A DNA stretch of 64,000 nucleotides from Sphingomonas sp. CFBP 8760 (GCF_014841615.1 NZ_JACYUG010000003.1:186001-250000), one strand, 5' to 3'; positions 36,791 through 47,347 are shown, counted from the first letter of the stretch. Numbers and translations: made by a program. The notes: generated by a model from the sequence alone, not told the origin.

Positions 36791-36871
36791 CCCGTCATGG
36801 CGAGCGTAGCGACGCAATCCAGAGCGTCTTGGTCCGGCGCTGGATTGCTTCGCTACGCTCGCCATGACGGA
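36791..36871. repeat. Long inverted repeat after the atp operon
   Basis: Arms of about 33 bases (36792-36825 and 36838-36870), built around GTCATGGCGAGCGTAGCGA and its complement, differ at only a few positions and enclose about 12 bases. The transcript would fold into a very stable hairpin. It resembles an interspersed palindromic repeat and may also shield or end the atp transcript. A partial relative of one arm occurs near 55251-55276. Confidence 0.75.
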
Positions 36872-36966
36872 TTGGGTCAGATCAATGTTATCCCACTATA
36901 AAGTCCCACGCAGGCGTCGAAAACCGGCGCTGGCACAAGCCGGTCGCAATCCCTAGATCGGGCTTG

Positions 36967-38886
36967 ATGTCGACGCCCACCACCGACCGGTTCAACGAAG
37001 AGAAATCCACCTACACGCTGCGTGGATCGGAGACGCCCGATCTGGAGGCCGGCGTGGCGGCGATCCGCAACGTGTTGCAAACCCTGCCGCAACGCTCCGG
37101 CGTCTACCGGATGCAGGATGCCCGCGGCGACGTGCTGTACATAGGCAAGGCGCGTTCGCTGAAACAGCGCGTCGCCAATTACACCCAGATCAACGGCCTG
37201 CCCAAACGGCTCCAGCGCATGGTGTCGCAGACCCGGTCGATGACGATCGTCACCACCAACAACGAGGCGGAGGCGCTGCTCCTCGAAGCGCAGCTCATCA
37301 AGCGGTACCGTCCGGCGTACAACGTACTGCTGCGCGACGACAAGAGCTTCCCCTTCATCCTGCTGCGCGCCGACAGCGATTTCCCCCGCGTCCAGAAGCA
37401 TCGCGGCGCCCGCCGCGCGGTGGGCAACTACTACGGCCCGTTCGCCAGTGCCGGCAGCGTCAACAACACGCTCAACGCCCTCCAGAAACTGTTCCTGCTG
37501 CGATCGTGCACCGATGGTTTCTTCAAGACGCGCGATCGGCCGTGCCTGCTCTACCAGATCAAGCGATGCTCGGCGCCGTGCGTCGGCCGAATCGACAAGG
37601 CGGGCTATGCCGAACTGGTCGGCGACGCGAAGGACTTCCTCGCCGGCAAGTCGACGCAAGTGCAGGCCAAGCTCGGTGCGCAGATGCAGGCGGCGGCGGA
37701 GAACATGGATTTCGAACTGGCCGCGCTGCTGCGCGACCGGCTGAAGGCGCTAACCTTCGTACAGGGCACCCAGGCGATCAACGCCGAGGGGGTCGGCGAC
37801 GCCGATGTCTTTGCGCTGGCGTCGAAGGAAGGGGTGATGGGCGTGCAGGCGTTCTTCATCCGCGGCGGCCAGAATTGGGGGCATCGCAGCTTCTTCCCCT
37901 CGCACACCGCCGATGTGCCGGAGGACGAGGTGCTGACCAGCTTCCTGACCCAGTTCTACGAGGAGGTGCCGCCCGCCCGCACGATCCTGCTCGACCGCGA
38001 CCTGCCCGAAGGCGAGTTGCTGGCGCACGCGCTGGGCGAGGCGGCCGGGTACAAGGTCGCGCTGTCGATGCCGCAGCGTGGCGACCGCCGCCGGCTGATG
38101 GATCAGGCCAAGCGCAACGCGATTGAGGCCTTGGAACGCCGCCTCGCCGAATCGACCACCCAGGCCAAGCTGCTGCGCGAGGTCGCCGAACTGTTCGACC
38201 TGCCCGAACCGCCCGACCGGATCGAGGTCTACGACAACAGCCATATCCAGGGCACCAATGCGCTGGGCGCGATGGTCGTCGCCGGACCGGAGGGGTTCCG
38301 CAAGGGCCAGTACCGCAAGTTCAACATCAAGGGGAACGAAGCGGCGACCGACGACGATTTCGGCATGATGCGCGAGGTGTTCCGTCGCCGCTTCGCCCGC
38401 CAGCTGGAGGAGAATCCCGATCGCGACGCCGACACCTGGCCCGATCTGGTACTGATCGACGGCGGCAAGGGGCAGCTGAACGCCGCACGCGCGGTGATGG
38501 AGGATCTCGGCATCGAGGACGTGCCGATGGTCGGCGTCGCCAAGGGGCCGCATCACGGCCGCGACGGGCGCGAGGTGTTCCATATGCTCGACGGCCGCGA
38601 GTTCCAGTTGCCGGTCAACGCGCCGGTGCTGTTCTACCTCCAGCGGCTGCGCGACGAGGTTCACCGCTTCGCGATCGGCGCCCACCGCGAGAAGCGCGCG
38701 AAGGCGATCGGCGCGTCGCCGCTGGACGAGGTGCCCGGCATCGGCCCGGCCCGCAAAAAGGCGCTGCTGATGCATTTCGGCACCGGCCGCGCGGTTCGCA
38801 ACGCCAGTCTCGACGATCTGAAGAAGGCCCCCGGCGTCTCGGCCGGGGTCGCACAGCAGGTATACGACTTCTATCACGCGCGCTGA
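36967..38886 (+). CDS. uvrC: UvrC, excinuclease ABC subunit C
   Basis: Makes the dual incisions in nucleotide excision repair. The 639-aa protein has an N-terminal GIY-YIG domain (SGVYRMQDARGDVLYIGKA), the Cys-containing region CLLYQIKRCSAPC, a UVR motif (LAALLRDRLKAL), and the RNase H-like nuclease (IEVYDNSHIQG, VLIDGGKGQL). C-terminal helix-hairpin-helix motifs end VPGIGPARKKALLMHFG. I start at ATG 36967; a TTG one codon upstream is in frame. Confidence 0.96.
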   Translation: MSTPTTDRFNEEKSTYTLRGSETPDLEAGVAAIRNVLQTLPQRSGVYRMQDARGDVLYIGKARSLKQRVANYTQINGLPKRLQRMVSQTRSMTIVTTNNEAEALLLEAQLIKRYRPAYNVLLRDDKSFPFILLRADSDFPRVQKHRGARRAVGNYYGPFASAGSVNNTLNALQKLFLLRSCTDGFFKTRDRPCLLYQIKRCSAPCVGRIDKAGYAELVGDAKDFLAGKSTQVQAKLGAQMQAAAENMDFELAALLRDRLKALTFVQGTQAINAEGVGDADVFALASKEGVMGVQAFFIRGGQNWGHRSFFPSHTADVPEDEVLTSFLTQFYEEVPPARTILLDRDLPEGELLAHALGEAAGYKVALSMPQRGDRRRLMDQAKRNAIEALERRLAESTTQAKLLREVAELFDLPEPPDRIEVYDNSHIQGTNALGAMVVAGPEGFRKGQYRKFNIKGNEAATDDDFGMMREVFRRRFARQLEENPDRDADTWPDLVLIDGGKGQLNAARAVMEDLGIEDVPMVGVAKGPHHGRDGREVFHMLDGREFQLPVNAPVLFYLQRLRDEVHRFAIGAHREKRAKAIGASPLDEVPGIGPARKKALLMHFGTGRAVRNASLDDLKKAPGVSAGVAQQVYDFYHAR

Positions 38887-38956
38887 CGTTTTTCCGCGTT
38901 GCCCGCGCCCCGGCCGTCGCTACACAGGCGATCGGGGTTCGTTTTCGGGGGGTATC

Positions 38957-41755
38957 ATGCGGCGCTGGCCAATCTTCTTCGCGTTGCTGGCATCGGCCGG
39001 GCCGGCATGGGCTGGTGATGCGCCGCTTTATGGACCGGTGCCCGGCTGGGTGGTGCCCGCGCCGGCGATCGACACGAACAGGCTGAACGACGCTTCGCCG
39101 CAGGTGCTGGTATTCGACAACCAGCAGCGGCTGGAGGGGGATTCGGTCACCGTCTATTTCGATGTCGCGAACCGCGCCACGACCACGCAGGCACTGAACG
39201 AGATGGGCACGCTGATGTTGCCCTGGTCCCCCGACAAGGGCGATCTGACGATCCACCGTGTCGAGATCCTGCGCGGCGCCGAAACGATCGACGTCCTCAA
39301 ATCCGGTGACCGCTTTACCGTGCTGCGCCGCGAGGAGGGCATGGAACGGATGATGCTGACCGGACAGCTGACCGCGACGATGGCGGTGAAGGGCCTGCAA
39401 CTCGGCGATACGCTGCGGGTCGCCTTCTCGATGACGACGAACGAACCCGTGCTGAAAGGGCATGGCCAGACCGTGGGGATGACCCCGGCCAGCCCGTTCC
39501 GCACGCAGTTCGGCCGGTTGCGCCTGCTCTGGCCGACGGGGCGGAAAGTGGCCTGGAAGGGGTATCCCGACGGGATCAAGCCGGTCTTCGCCAAGGTCGG
39601 CGGGGATGACGAGATGACGATCCCGCTGCCGCTCGCCAAGCAGCCGGAGGCACCGGGTAACCTGCCCGATCGCTATGCGAAGCCGCCGATCGTCGAGGTG
39701 TCCAGCTTCGCCGACTGGCCCGAGGTGTCGCGCACGCTGGCGCCGCTCTATGCAACCGATGGCCTGATCGCCCCAGGCAGCCGGCTCGCGGCCGAGGTGG
39801 CGACGCTGAAGGCGGTCGCCGATCCGCTGGCGCGCACCGAACGCGCGCTGGAACTGGTACAGGACAAGATCCGCTACCTCGCGGTGGCGATGGACGGTGG
39901 CAACCTGACCCCGCAGACCCCCGCGAAGACGTGGGAACTGCGGTACGGCGACTGCAAGGCGAAGACGCTGCTGTTGCTGGCGCTGCTCCACGGCGCGGGG
40001 ATCGAGGCGGAGGCGGTGACCGCCAGCATGCAGACCCGTGGCTTCGTCGCCGCACGGCTGCCCGGACCGGCGGCGTTCGATCATGTGCTGGTCCGCGCCA
40101 GCGTGAACGGGCGCTCGCTGTGGCTGGACGGCACCGGGGCCGGCGCCCGCCTCGCGGATATCGGCGACGTACCCGGTTATGGCCAGGTGCTGCCGCTGCG
40201 GGCGGCGGGGGCGGCATTGATGCCGGTCGCCTATGCCGCCGACCAGCGGCCCCGGCGTAATGTCGCGATCATGCTGGATCAGAGCGCAGGCGTCGATTTC
40301 CCGGCGCTGTGGCGCGCCACGGTCACGATCCGCGGCGCGGCGGCGCAGGGGCTGAATGCCGCGGTCGGCCAGGCTGATGCCCGGCAGAAGGCGGCACTGA
40401 TCCAGTCGGTCGTCTCCGGCGAACTGGGCGATGTGCAAATGAGCAGCCACGCCATCGCCTATGATCCCGACACCGCGACCGCCACCGTCACCGCCGCGGG
40501 GCTGGGGACCACGCGCTGGCAGCGCGACGATCGGCGCTGGCGCCAGTCGCTCGACCGCGCGATCGGCTCGATCGCGTTCGCGCCGGATCGATCGCGTGCG
40601 GCATGGCGCGACATTCCCGTCGCGACCGGCGTGCCCGACAGCGCGCTGATACGCACCGTCGTGAAGCTGCCCGCCGGCGTCACCGGCTACACGTTGGAGG
40701 GGGACCAGACGCTGACCGGCACGATCGCCGGGCGGCGATTGTCGCGGACGACCGCGATGGCCGGCGACACCGTCACCATCGAGGACCGGGTCGACCTGAT
40801 CGAACCGGAGATCGCCCCCGCCGCGATCGCCGCCGAGCGCGCGAAGCTGGCGGCGGCGCAGGGCCGGCTGTTGCGGATCGTGGCGCCCGCGACGCTGCCG
40901 AGCCGGGTCGAAACGGTGCGCACCGGTCGCAAGGCAGGGCGCTTCACGCCGATCGAAACCGCCTTTGCGCAGGCGATCGCCGCGGCGGCGGACGATCCGG
41001 AGGACATGAGCGGCTATGTCAGCCGGGCCAGTTTCCGTGCCGGCATCTATGACTATGCCGGCGCAATCGCCGATGTCAGCAAGGCGATCGCCACGCAGGA
41101 GACGGCCGAACTGCTCGGCCGGCGCGCCTGGTATCACGCCGCGCTGGGCGCCCGGGCCAAGGCCATCGCCGATTATGCCGCCGCCTATGGTCTGGATCCG
41201 TCGCAGGAATTCGCGCTGACCCAGCAAGCCGATCTGATGGCGATGGACGGGGACACCGCCGGCGCGCTGAAGCTGCTCGATGCACGGATCGATACCGGCG
41301 GCGAGGAGCGCTTCAAGGCGATCGCGGAAAAGGCGTTCATTCAGCGCAACACCGGCGATACCGTTGCCGCCATCGCCACGATCGATGCCGCCGTCGCGGA
41401 AAAGCCTGCCGATCCGTACCTGCTCAACATGCGCTGCTGGGTGAAGGGGACGGGCAACCATGCCCTCGATTCGGCGCTGGCCGATTGCACCCGCGCGATC
41501 GAACTCGGCAACGGTGCGGGCGCGCTCGACAGCCGCTCGCTGGTGTTCTTCCGGCTCGGCCGGCTGGCGGAGGCGCTGGTCGATGTCGATGCCGCCCTGG
41601 CGGTCTGGCCCACTTCACCCGGATCGCTGTTCCTGCGCGGCATCATCAAGGCGAAGATGGGCAAGGCCGCGGCCGCGGCGATCGACCTTGGCGATGCGCG
41701 GCTGATCCAGCCCAGCATCGATGCCGAATTCAAACGCTATGGCATCACCGCCTGA
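38957..41755 (+). CDS. Exported DUF3857/transglutaminase-like protein with C-terminal TPRs
   Basis: 932 aa with a signal peptide (MRRWPIFFALLASAGPAWAG). An N-terminal DUF3857-type domain (about 50-250) is followed by a transglutaminase-like domain. Its catalytic triad is visible as Cys in YGDCKAKT (about 332), His in FDHVLVR (about 375) and Asp in LWLDGTG (about 390). A beta region follows, then TPR-like helices from about residue 690 to the end. Family members are periplasmic or surface proteins of unknown substrate. The intact triad suggests peptidase or acyl-transfer activity. It stands 70 bases after uvrC. Confidence 0.85.
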   Translation: MRRWPIFFALLASAGPAWAGDAPLYGPVPGWVVPAPAIDTNRLNDASPQVLVFDNQQRLEGDSVTVYFDVANRATTTQALNEMGTLMLPWSPDKGDLTIHRVEILRGAETIDVLKSGDRFTVLRREEGMERMMLTGQLTATMAVKGLQLGDTLRVAFSMTTNEPVLKGHGQTVGMTPASPFRTQFGRLRLLWPTGRKVAWKGYPDGIKPVFAKVGGDDEMTIPLPLAKQPEAPGNLPDRYAKPPIVEVSSFADWPEVSRTLAPLYATDGLIAPGSRLAAEVATLKAVADPLARTERALELVQDKIRYLAVAMDGGNLTPQTPAKTWELRYGDCKAKTLLLLALLHGAGIEAEAVTASMQTRGFVAARLPGPAAFDHVLVRASVNGRSLWLDGTGAGARLADIGDVPGYGQVLPLRAAGAALMPVAYAADQRPRRNVAIMLDQSAGVDFPALWRATVTIRGAAAQGLNAAVGQADARQKAALIQSVVSGELGDVQMSSHAIAYDPDTATATVTAAGLGTTRWQRDDRRWRQSLDRAIGSIAFAPDRSRAAWRDIPVATGVPDSALIRTVVKLPAGVTGYTLEGDQTLTGTIAGRRLSRTTAMAGDTVTIEDRVDLIEPEIAPAAIAAERAKLAAAQGRLLRIVAPATLPSRVETVRTGRKAGRFTPIETAFAQAIAAAADDPEDMSGYVSRASFRAGIYDYAGAIADVSKAIATQETAELLGRRAWYHAALGARAKAIADYAAAYGLDPSQEFALTQQADLMAMDGDTAGALKLLDARIDTGGEERFKAIAEKAFIQRNTGDTVAAIATIDAAVAEKPADPYLLNMRCWVKGTGNHALDSALADCTRAIELGNGAGALDSRSLVFFRLGRLAEALVDVDAALAVWPTSPGSLFLRGIIKAKMGKAAAAAIDLGDARLIQPSIDAEFKRYGITA

Positions 41756-41785
41756 TCGGCCCCGCGATGCGGCGGCGGTGCAACG

Positions 41786-42520
41786 ATGCACCTGAATGCC
41801 CCCGCCATCCTGCTGTCCGCCCGCCCGCATGGCGAGCATGGCAGCATCGTGCGGGCGCTGACCCGCGACGACGGCGTGCAGCCCGGTTATGTCCGGGGAG
41901 GGCGGTCGAGGCTGCTGCGGCCGGTGTTGCAGGCGGGCAACCGTGTCGTCGGCGAATGGCGTGCGCGGACGGCGGAGCAACTGCCTGCGCTGACGCTGGA
42001 ACTGACCGAGAGCGCCGCGATGCTGCACGGGGAACCGCTCGCCGCCGCCGCACTGGACTGGATCACCGCGCTCACCGCCGCCTCCCTGCCGGAGGCGCAG
42101 CCCTATCCGCAGCTGTACGACGGGCTGAACGGTGTCCTCGCCGCGCTGCTCGCCGCACCGGGCGCGCGGGGGTGGTCGGTGGCGGTGGTGCGGTACGAAC
42201 TGCTGCTGCTGGGGCAGCTCGGCTTCGGGCTCGGTCTGGATCGCTGCATCGTCACCGGCGCGACCGCCGACCTCGCCTGGGTCAGTCCCCGGAGCGGTGC
42301 GGCGGTCAGTGTCGGGGCGGCGAAGGGCTATGAGGAGCGCCTGTTGCCGATGCCCGCGTTTCTGGACGGCGGCGGCGCGATGCCCGGCTGGTCCGATCTG
42401 CTCGACGGGCTGCGCCTGACCGGCCATTTCATCGCGCGCGATATCCTGGTCGATCGCGCCGCCGCCCCGCTCGCGGCGCGCGAGCGGCTGGTCGACCGGA
42501 TCAAGAGAGCGGTTGCGTGA
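41786..42520 (+). CDS. recO: RecO, recombination mediator
   Basis: 244 aa. The N-terminal OB fold ([42 protein letters not shown]) and helical C-terminal domain match RecO, which with RecR loads RecA on SSB-coated DNA. The zinc-finger cysteines seen in some RecO proteins are absent. Start ATG 41786, 30 bases after the transglutaminase gene. Confidence 0.9.
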   Translation: MHLNAPAILLSARPHGEHGSIVRALTRDDGVQPGYVRGGRSRLLRPVLQAGNRVVGEWRARTAEQLPALTLELTESAAMLHGEPLAAAALDWITALTAASLPEAQPYPQLYDGLNGVLAALLAAPGARGWSVAVVRYELLLLGQLGFGLGLDRCIVTGATADLAWVSPRSGAAVSVGAAKGYEERLLPMPAFLDGGGAMPGWSDLLDGLRLTGHFIARDILVDRAAAPLAARERLVDRIKRAVA

Positions 42521-42548
42521 CGCCGCCTCGCCCGGCAAGGGCGGCACC

Positions 42549-43595
42549 ATGACCCTGATCGCTATTCTCGCCGGCGACGGCATCGGCCCCGAAGTCACCG
42601 CACAGGCCCGCCGCGTGCTGATCGCGCTCGCCCCCGACCTGATCTTCGAGGAAGGGCTGGTCGGCGGTGCCGCCTATCGCGCACAGGGCCACCCGCTGCC
42701 GCCCGAGACGCTGGCGCTGGCGAAGCGATCGGACGCGGTGCTGTTCGGCGCGGTCGGCGATCCCGCCTTCGACGCGCTGGAACGGGCGATGCGGCCGGAA
42801 CAGGCGATCCTGGGCCTGCGCAAGGGGCTGGGCCTGTTCGCCAACCTGCGGCCCGCCAAGCTGTTCGCGGGGCTGGAGGACGCGTCCGCGCTGAAGCCGG
42901 AGATCGCGCGCCGCATCGATCTCGTCATCGTGCGCGAGCTGACCGGCGACGTCTATTTCGGCGACAAGGGCCGCCGCCTGACCAGCACCGGCCTGCGCGA
43001 GGGCCACGACCTGATGCGATATGACGAGGTGGAGGTCGCCCGCATCGCCCGCGTCGGGTTCGAGACCGCGCGTACCCGTCGTGGCAAGCTATTGTCGGTG
43101 GACAAGGCCAACGTGCTCGACACCTCGCAATTGTGGCGCGACGTGGTGAACGAGGTCGCGCGGGATTTCCGCGATGTCGAGCTTGGCCACATGTATGTCG
43201 ACAATGCCGCGATGCAGTTGGTGCGCGATCCCGGCCAGTTCGACACGATCGTGACGGGCAACCTGTTCGGCGACATCCTGTCGGATCAGGCGTCGATGTG
43301 CGCCGGCTCGATCGGGATGCTGCCCTCCGCCGCGCTGGGCAGCGGCACGCTGGGCATGTACGAACCGATCCACGGTTCCGCGCCCGATATCGCCGGGCAG
43401 GGCAAGGCGAACCCGTGCGCCGCGATCCTGTCGGCGGCGATGCTGCTGCGCCACTCGCTCGCCCGGCCGGAACCCGCCGACCGGATCGAGGCCGCGGTCG
43501 CCGCCGCGATCCTCGCCGGTGCCCGCACCGCCGATCTGGGCGGCGCGATGTCGACCGAGGCGATGGGCGACGCGATCATGGCGCAACTGGGATAG
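42549..43595 (+). CDS. leuB: 3-isopropylmalate dehydrogenase
   Basis: Oxidative decarboxylase of leucine synthesis. The 348-aa protein starts [16 protein letters not shown]. It shows the substrate Arg region [17 protein letters not shown], the catalytic Tyr in GDVYFGDKG, Lys in [10 protein letters not shown], and the metal/NAD region [13 protein letters not shown] and [15 protein letters not shown] 42549 is preferred to an upstream TTG at 42513 that overlaps recO. It is convergent with the following glycosyltransferase, 3 bases away. Confidence 0.95.
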   Translation: MTLIAILAGDGIGPEVTAQARRVLIALAPDLIFEEGLVGGAAYRAQGHPLPPETLALAKRSDAVLFGAVGDPAFDALERAMRPEQAILGLRKGLGLFANLRPAKLFAGLEDASALKPEIARRIDLVIVRELTGDVYFGDKGRRLTSTGLREGHDLMRYDEVEVARIARVGFETARTRRGKLLSVDKANVLDTSQLWRDVVNEVARDFRDVELGHMYVDNAAMQLVRDPGQFDTIVTGNLFGDILSDQASMCAGSIGMLPSAALGSGTLGMYEPIHGSAPDIAGQGKANPCAAILSAAMLLRHSLARPEPADRIEAAVAAAILAGARTADLGGAMSTEAMGDAIMAQLG

Positions 43596-43598
43596 CCG

Positions 43599-44834
43599 TC
43601 ATGCCCAGCCGGGCAGCCACATCCAGCGCGTGAAGGCGCGCGGGCTGGACAGCGCGGCGGCGGACAGGATCGGGTGGAAGTGGACGAACAGTCCCGCCAC
43701 CAGCAGCAGATACGCCTCGTCCCATCCCGCCACCCGCGCGCGCCAATGGTCGAACGCGACCGCGATCGCGATGCACAGCCAGATGCTCGGCAGATAGTAA
43801 TAATAGAAGAAGCCCAGCGATTTCGGGATGATCGCCCAGATCGCGAAGCCGGCGATCCATAACATCGCCGCCGCGCCCGTCCGCACGTCGCGTGTTCGCC
43901 ACCAGCCGATCGCGCACGCCGCCACCGCGACCAGCCCGCCCCACAGCACCGCCGGATTGCCGATCATCAGCACCCCGCGCTGCGCGCCGTCGACGGGTTC
44001 GTACAGATACCAGATCGGCCGCAGGTCGAGCGGCCAGCTCCACCATGACGACTGATAGGTGTGCGCCGGCAGCACCTGCGTCTGCTGCCCGTACATATGG
44101 AGCTGGAACGGCAGGATCGTCGCCAGCGTCAGCGGCTCGCGCGCATAGAAGAACGCCGGCGCGAAGGTAGCGAAATAGGTCACGACGCTCACCCCGCCCA
44201 GCAGCAGCAACGCCGGGATCGTTGCCATCCCCCGCCACCGGTCGGGCCGCCCGCGCTTCAGCAGGATCAGCGCGATCCCGGCGAACGCGACATAGGGCGC
44301 CGCCGTCCACTTGCACCCCGTCGCCAGCCCCAGCAACACCGCGCCGGCAATCCACCGCCGCCGCACTTGTGCGGGGCGACCGTGCATCGCCCATAACAGA
44401 CATGCCGCCCCCGTCACCACGAACGCCGCCATATACCCGTCGAGCATCGCGATCCGCGCCTGCACGAAGACGGTGAAGCCCAGCAGCGCGCACAGCGAAC
44501 CGGTCACCGCCGGCCGCAATCGTCGCGTGCCCAGCCACAGCAGCGCGAACACGCCCGTCACCACCGCGGTCGCCGCCAGGGTCGAGAACAGTCGCCAGCC
44601 CAGCGCATTGTCGCCGAACAGCGCGATCCCGCCCGCGATCAGCGTCTTGGCGAACAGCGGATGCTCGACGTTCGCCGGCCCGTCCAATGCCAGCAGCCGC
44701 CGCGCGGCGGGCACGTAATGGATCTCGTCGAACATCAGGATGCCCGGCACGGTCAGCCGCCATAGGAACAGGATCTGCGCCACGATCGCGATCGACAGGG
44801 CGACGGGCAGGGGGCGGCGGAGAAGGGCGGGCAT
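43599..44834 (-). CDS. GT39/PMT-like membrane glycosyltransferase
   Basis: 411 aa with about ten to eleven hydrophobic helices. The first periplasmic loop carries MFDEIHYVPAARRLLALDG with the DE pair, and ANVEHPLFAKTLIAGG follows; both are hallmarks of protein O-mannosyltransferase-type GT39/ArnT-like enzymes using polyprenyl-phosphate sugars. The C-terminus contains WSWPLDLRPIWYLYEP. The open frame extends to 45065, but ATG 44834 gives the membrane start. The acceptor is unknown. Confidence 0.87.
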   Translation of the reverse strand: MPALLRRPLPVALSIAIVAQILFLWRLTVPGILMFDEIHYVPAARRLLALDGPANVEHPLFAKTLIAGGIALFGDNALGWRLFSTLAATAVVTGVFALLWLGTRRLRPAVTGSLCALLGFTVFVQARIAMLDGYMAAFVVTGAACLLWAMHGRPAQVRRRWIAGAVLLGLATGCKWTAAPYVAFAGIALILLKRGRPDRWRGMATIPALLLLGGVSVVTYFATFAPAFFYAREPLTLATILPFQLHMYGQQTQVLPAHTYQSSWWSWPLDLRPIWYLYEPVDGAQRGVLMIGNPAVLWGGLVAVAACAIGWWRTRDVRTGAAAMLWIAGFAIWAIIPKSLGFFYYYYLPSIWLCIAIAVAFDHWRARVAGWDEAYLLLVAGLFVHFHPILSAAALSSPRAFTRWMWLPGWA

Positions 44835-44943
44835 CGGCCCGCGTTGTCGCCGCTCCGCCCGCCGCTGGCAAGCGACCCCGCCCGGCCGGCCAGCCACCCC
44901 GGCCCGCTTGCAACAGACCCCCGCAGGGGGCAAAGCGCAGGGC

Positions 44944-46152
44944 ATGAAGCGCAAGACCGGCCAGGACCGCACCATCACCTCCACCTGGAAGCCCGCGACG
45001 CAGGCGATCCGTGGCGGCACCGCCCGTTCCGAATGGGGCGAAACGTCGGAGGCGTTGTTCCTCACCTCCGGCTACGCCTATGATTGCGCGGGCGATGCCG
45101 CCGCGCGCTTCGCGGGCGAACAGGTCGGGATGACCTATTCCCGGCTCCAGAACCCGACCGTGCAGATGCTGGAGGAACGCATCGCCCTGCTCGAAGGGGC
45201 GGAGGCGTGCCGCACGATGGCGAGCGGCATGGCGGCGATGACCGCGGCCTTGCTGTGCCAGTTGCAGGCGGGCGACCACCTGGTCGGCGGCCGCGCCGCG
45301 TTCGGATCGTGCCGCTGGCTGACCGACACGCTGCTGCCCAAGTTCGGGATCGCCACCACCGTCGTCGATGCCCGCGATCCGCAGGCGTTCGTCGATGCGC
45401 TGAAGCCGGAGACCAAGGTCTTCTTCTTCGAAACCCCCGCCAATCCCACGATGGACGTGGTCGATCTGGCCGCGGTCTGCGCGATCGCGCGCGAACGCGG
45501 CATCGTGACGGTCGTCGACAACGCCTTCGCCACCCCCGCGCTGCAACGCCCGATGGATTTCGGCGCGGACGTGGTCGCCTATTCCGCCACCAAGATGATG
45601 GACGGGCAGGGCCGGGTGCTGGCCGGCGCGGTGTGCGGCACGCAGGACTGGATCGACAACACGCTGCTGCCCTTCACCCGCAACACCGGGCCGACGCTGT
45701 CGCCGTTCAATGCGTGGGTGGTGCTGAAGGGGCTGGAGACGCTGGACCTGCGTATCCGTCGCCAGTCGGAGAATGCCGTGAAGGTCGGCACCTTCCTCGA
45801 AGGCCGGGTGCCGCGCGTGCTGCATCCGGGGCTGCCCAGCCACCCGCAGCACGAACTGGCGATGCGTCAGATGGCCGCCGCCGGCGCGATCTTCGCATTG
45901 GAACTGGATGGCGGCCGCGAACAGGCGCACGGCCTGCTCGATGGGCTGGAACTGGTCGATATCTCGAACAACATCGGCGATTCGCGCTCGCTGATGACGC
46001 ATCCCGCCTCCACCACCCATGCCGGCGTCAGCGCCGAGGTGCGCGAGACGATGGGGATCGGCGAGGGGATGCTGCGCCTGAACGTCGGGCTGGAAGACCC
46101 GGACGACGTGATCGCCGATCTCGATCAGGCGCTGCGCCGGGTCGGCCTTTGA
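44944..46152 (+). CDS. metZ: O-succinylhomoserine sulfhydrylase
   Basis: PLP enzyme of the Cys/Met metabolism family making homocysteine directly from sulfide. The 402-aa protein has the phosphate-binding SRLQNPTVQMLEERIALLEG, the ETPANPTMDVVDL segment, and the PLP Lys in YSATKMMDGQGR (about residue 214). Sequence style and length match MetZ rather than cystathionine gamma-synthase, though paralogues are hard to separate by eye. Its stop overlaps the apaG start. Confidence 0.88.
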   Translation: MKRKTGQDRTITSTWKPATQAIRGGTARSEWGETSEALFLTSGYAYDCAGDAAARFAGEQVGMTYSRLQNPTVQMLEERIALLEGAEACRTMASGMAAMTAALLCQLQAGDHLVGGRAAFGSCRWLTDTLLPKFGIATTVVDARDPQAFVDALKPETKVFFFETPANPTMDVVDLAAVCAIARERGIVTVVDNAFATPALQRPMDFGADVVAYSATKMMDGQGRVLAGAVCGTQDWIDNTLLPFTRNTGPTLSPFNAWVVLKGLETLDLRIRRQSENAVKVGTFLEGRVPRVLHPGLPSHPQHELAMRQMAAAGAIFALELDGGREQAHGLLDGLELVDISNNIGDSRSLMTHPASTTHAGVSAEVRETMGIGEGMLRLNVGLEDPDDVIADLDQALRRVGL

Positions 46153-46550
46153 TGAAGGCGCTGTTTCCCCACGCGGCGACCACGCACGGGGTGACGGTGC
46201 GCGTCTCGGTCAGCTACCTGCCCGAACAGTCGGAGCCGGCGCGCGGCCGCTGGTTCTGGGCCTATCATATCCGGCTGGAGAATGAGGGCACGCAGGCGGT
46301 GCAGCTGCTGACCCGGCACTGGGTCATCACCGACGGGCGCGGTGCGCGCCATTCGGTGGAGGGTGAGGGCGTGGTCGGCGAACAGCCGCTGATCGAACCC
46401 GGCGGCAGCTTCGATTACGTGTCGGGCTGTCCCCTCTCCACGCCCACCGGCGCGATGCAGGGCAGCTACCGGATGATCGCGGCGGATGGCGAAACCTTCG
46501 ACGCGGACATCCCCCGCTTCCCGCTCCACGCACCGGCGGTGACGTCATGA
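46152..46550 (+). CDS. apaG: ApaG/Co2+/Mg2+ efflux-type protein (DUF525)
   Basis: 132-aa single-domain ApaG: VTVRVSVSYLPEQSEP, then YHIRLENEGTQAVQLLTRHWVITD, the Gly-rich VEGEGVVGEQPLIEPGGSFDYVSG core, and MQGSYRMIAADGETFD. The biochemical role is poorly defined. TGATG junction with metZ and ATGA junction with the LysR gene suggest one transcript. Confidence 0.92.
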   Translation: MKALFPHAATTHGVTVRVSVSYLPEQSEPARGRWFWAYHIRLENEGTQAVQLLTRHWVITDGRGARHSVEGEGVVGEQPLIEPGGSFDYVSGCPLSTPTGAMQGSYRMIAADGETFDADIPRFPLHAPAVTS

Positions 46551-47347
46551 AACGCACCCACCTGCCGTTGAACGGCCTGCGCGTGCTCGACGCCGCCGCA
46601 CGCCATCTGTCCTTCACCCGCGCTGCCGACGAACTCGCCGTCACCCCGGCCGCCGTGGGTCAGCAGATCCGCGCGCTGGAGGATACGCTGGGCGTTGTCC
46701 TGTTCCGCCGCACCACGCGTGGCCTGGAACTGACGCCGGAGGGTGAGGCGGGCCTCGCCCCGCTTCGCGACGGGTTCCTCCAGTTCGAGGAAGCGGTGCG
46801 CGCGATGCAGGCGGGCCAGTCCTCCAAGTCGCTGACCATCGCCGCCCCGCGCGATCTGACCGAGAAATGGCTGATGCCGCGCCTCGCGAAGATCGCGGCG
46901 GCGGACGGCGAACTTCGCTTCGTGCTGCTCGGCACCGAGGAGGGAGTGGATTTCACCCAGGCCAATCTCGACCTCGCGATCCGCTGGGGCGAGGGGCCGG
47001 GCGAGCATGAGGGCGAGGCGCTGGAATCGGACGGCATGGTGATGGTCGCCGCGCCCGGCGATCCGTCGCCCGCGACGATCGTCTGGGTCGGTGGTCCCGC
47101 CACCGACATCGCACCGGATGCCATCACCGTCCGCGTCGCCGATGCCGGCCTCGCGCTCGACGCCGCCGCCGCCGGCCTGGGCCGTGCCACGGTGCCCGAA
47201 CTGCTGGCCGCCACCGACCTCGCCACCGGCCGCGTCATCGCGATCGGCGATCCGCTGCCGTCACGACAGGGCTACTGGCTGGTCGCGCCGACCCCGCAAT
47301 GGCGGCAGAAAAAGGTACGGCTGCTGGTCGAGGCGCTGGCGGGGTAG
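46547..47347 (+). CDS. LysR-family transcriptional regulator, GcvA-like
   Basis: 266 aa. An N-terminal winged helix-turn-helix (LNGLRVLDAAARHLSFTRAADELAVTPAAVGQQIRALED) is followed by a substrate-binding fold (SLTIAAPRDLTEKWLMPRLAK). The helix-turn-helix sequence is of the GcvA type. The target is unknown; coupling to metZ-apaG hints at sulfur or amino acid metabolism. Slightly short for the family (usually about 300). Confidence 0.88.
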   Translation: MKRTHLPLNGLRVLDAAARHLSFTRAADELAVTPAAVGQQIRALEDTLGVVLFRRTTRGLELTPEGEAGLAPLRDGFLQFEEAVRAMQAGQSSKSLTIAAPRDLTEKWLMPRLAKIAAADGELRFVLLGTEEGVDFTQANLDLAIRWGEGPGEHEGEALESDGMVMVAAPGDPSPATIVWVGGPATDIAPDAITVRVADAGLALDAAAAGLGRATVPELLAATDLATGRVIAIGDPLPSRQGYWLVAPTPQWRQKKVRLLVEALAG

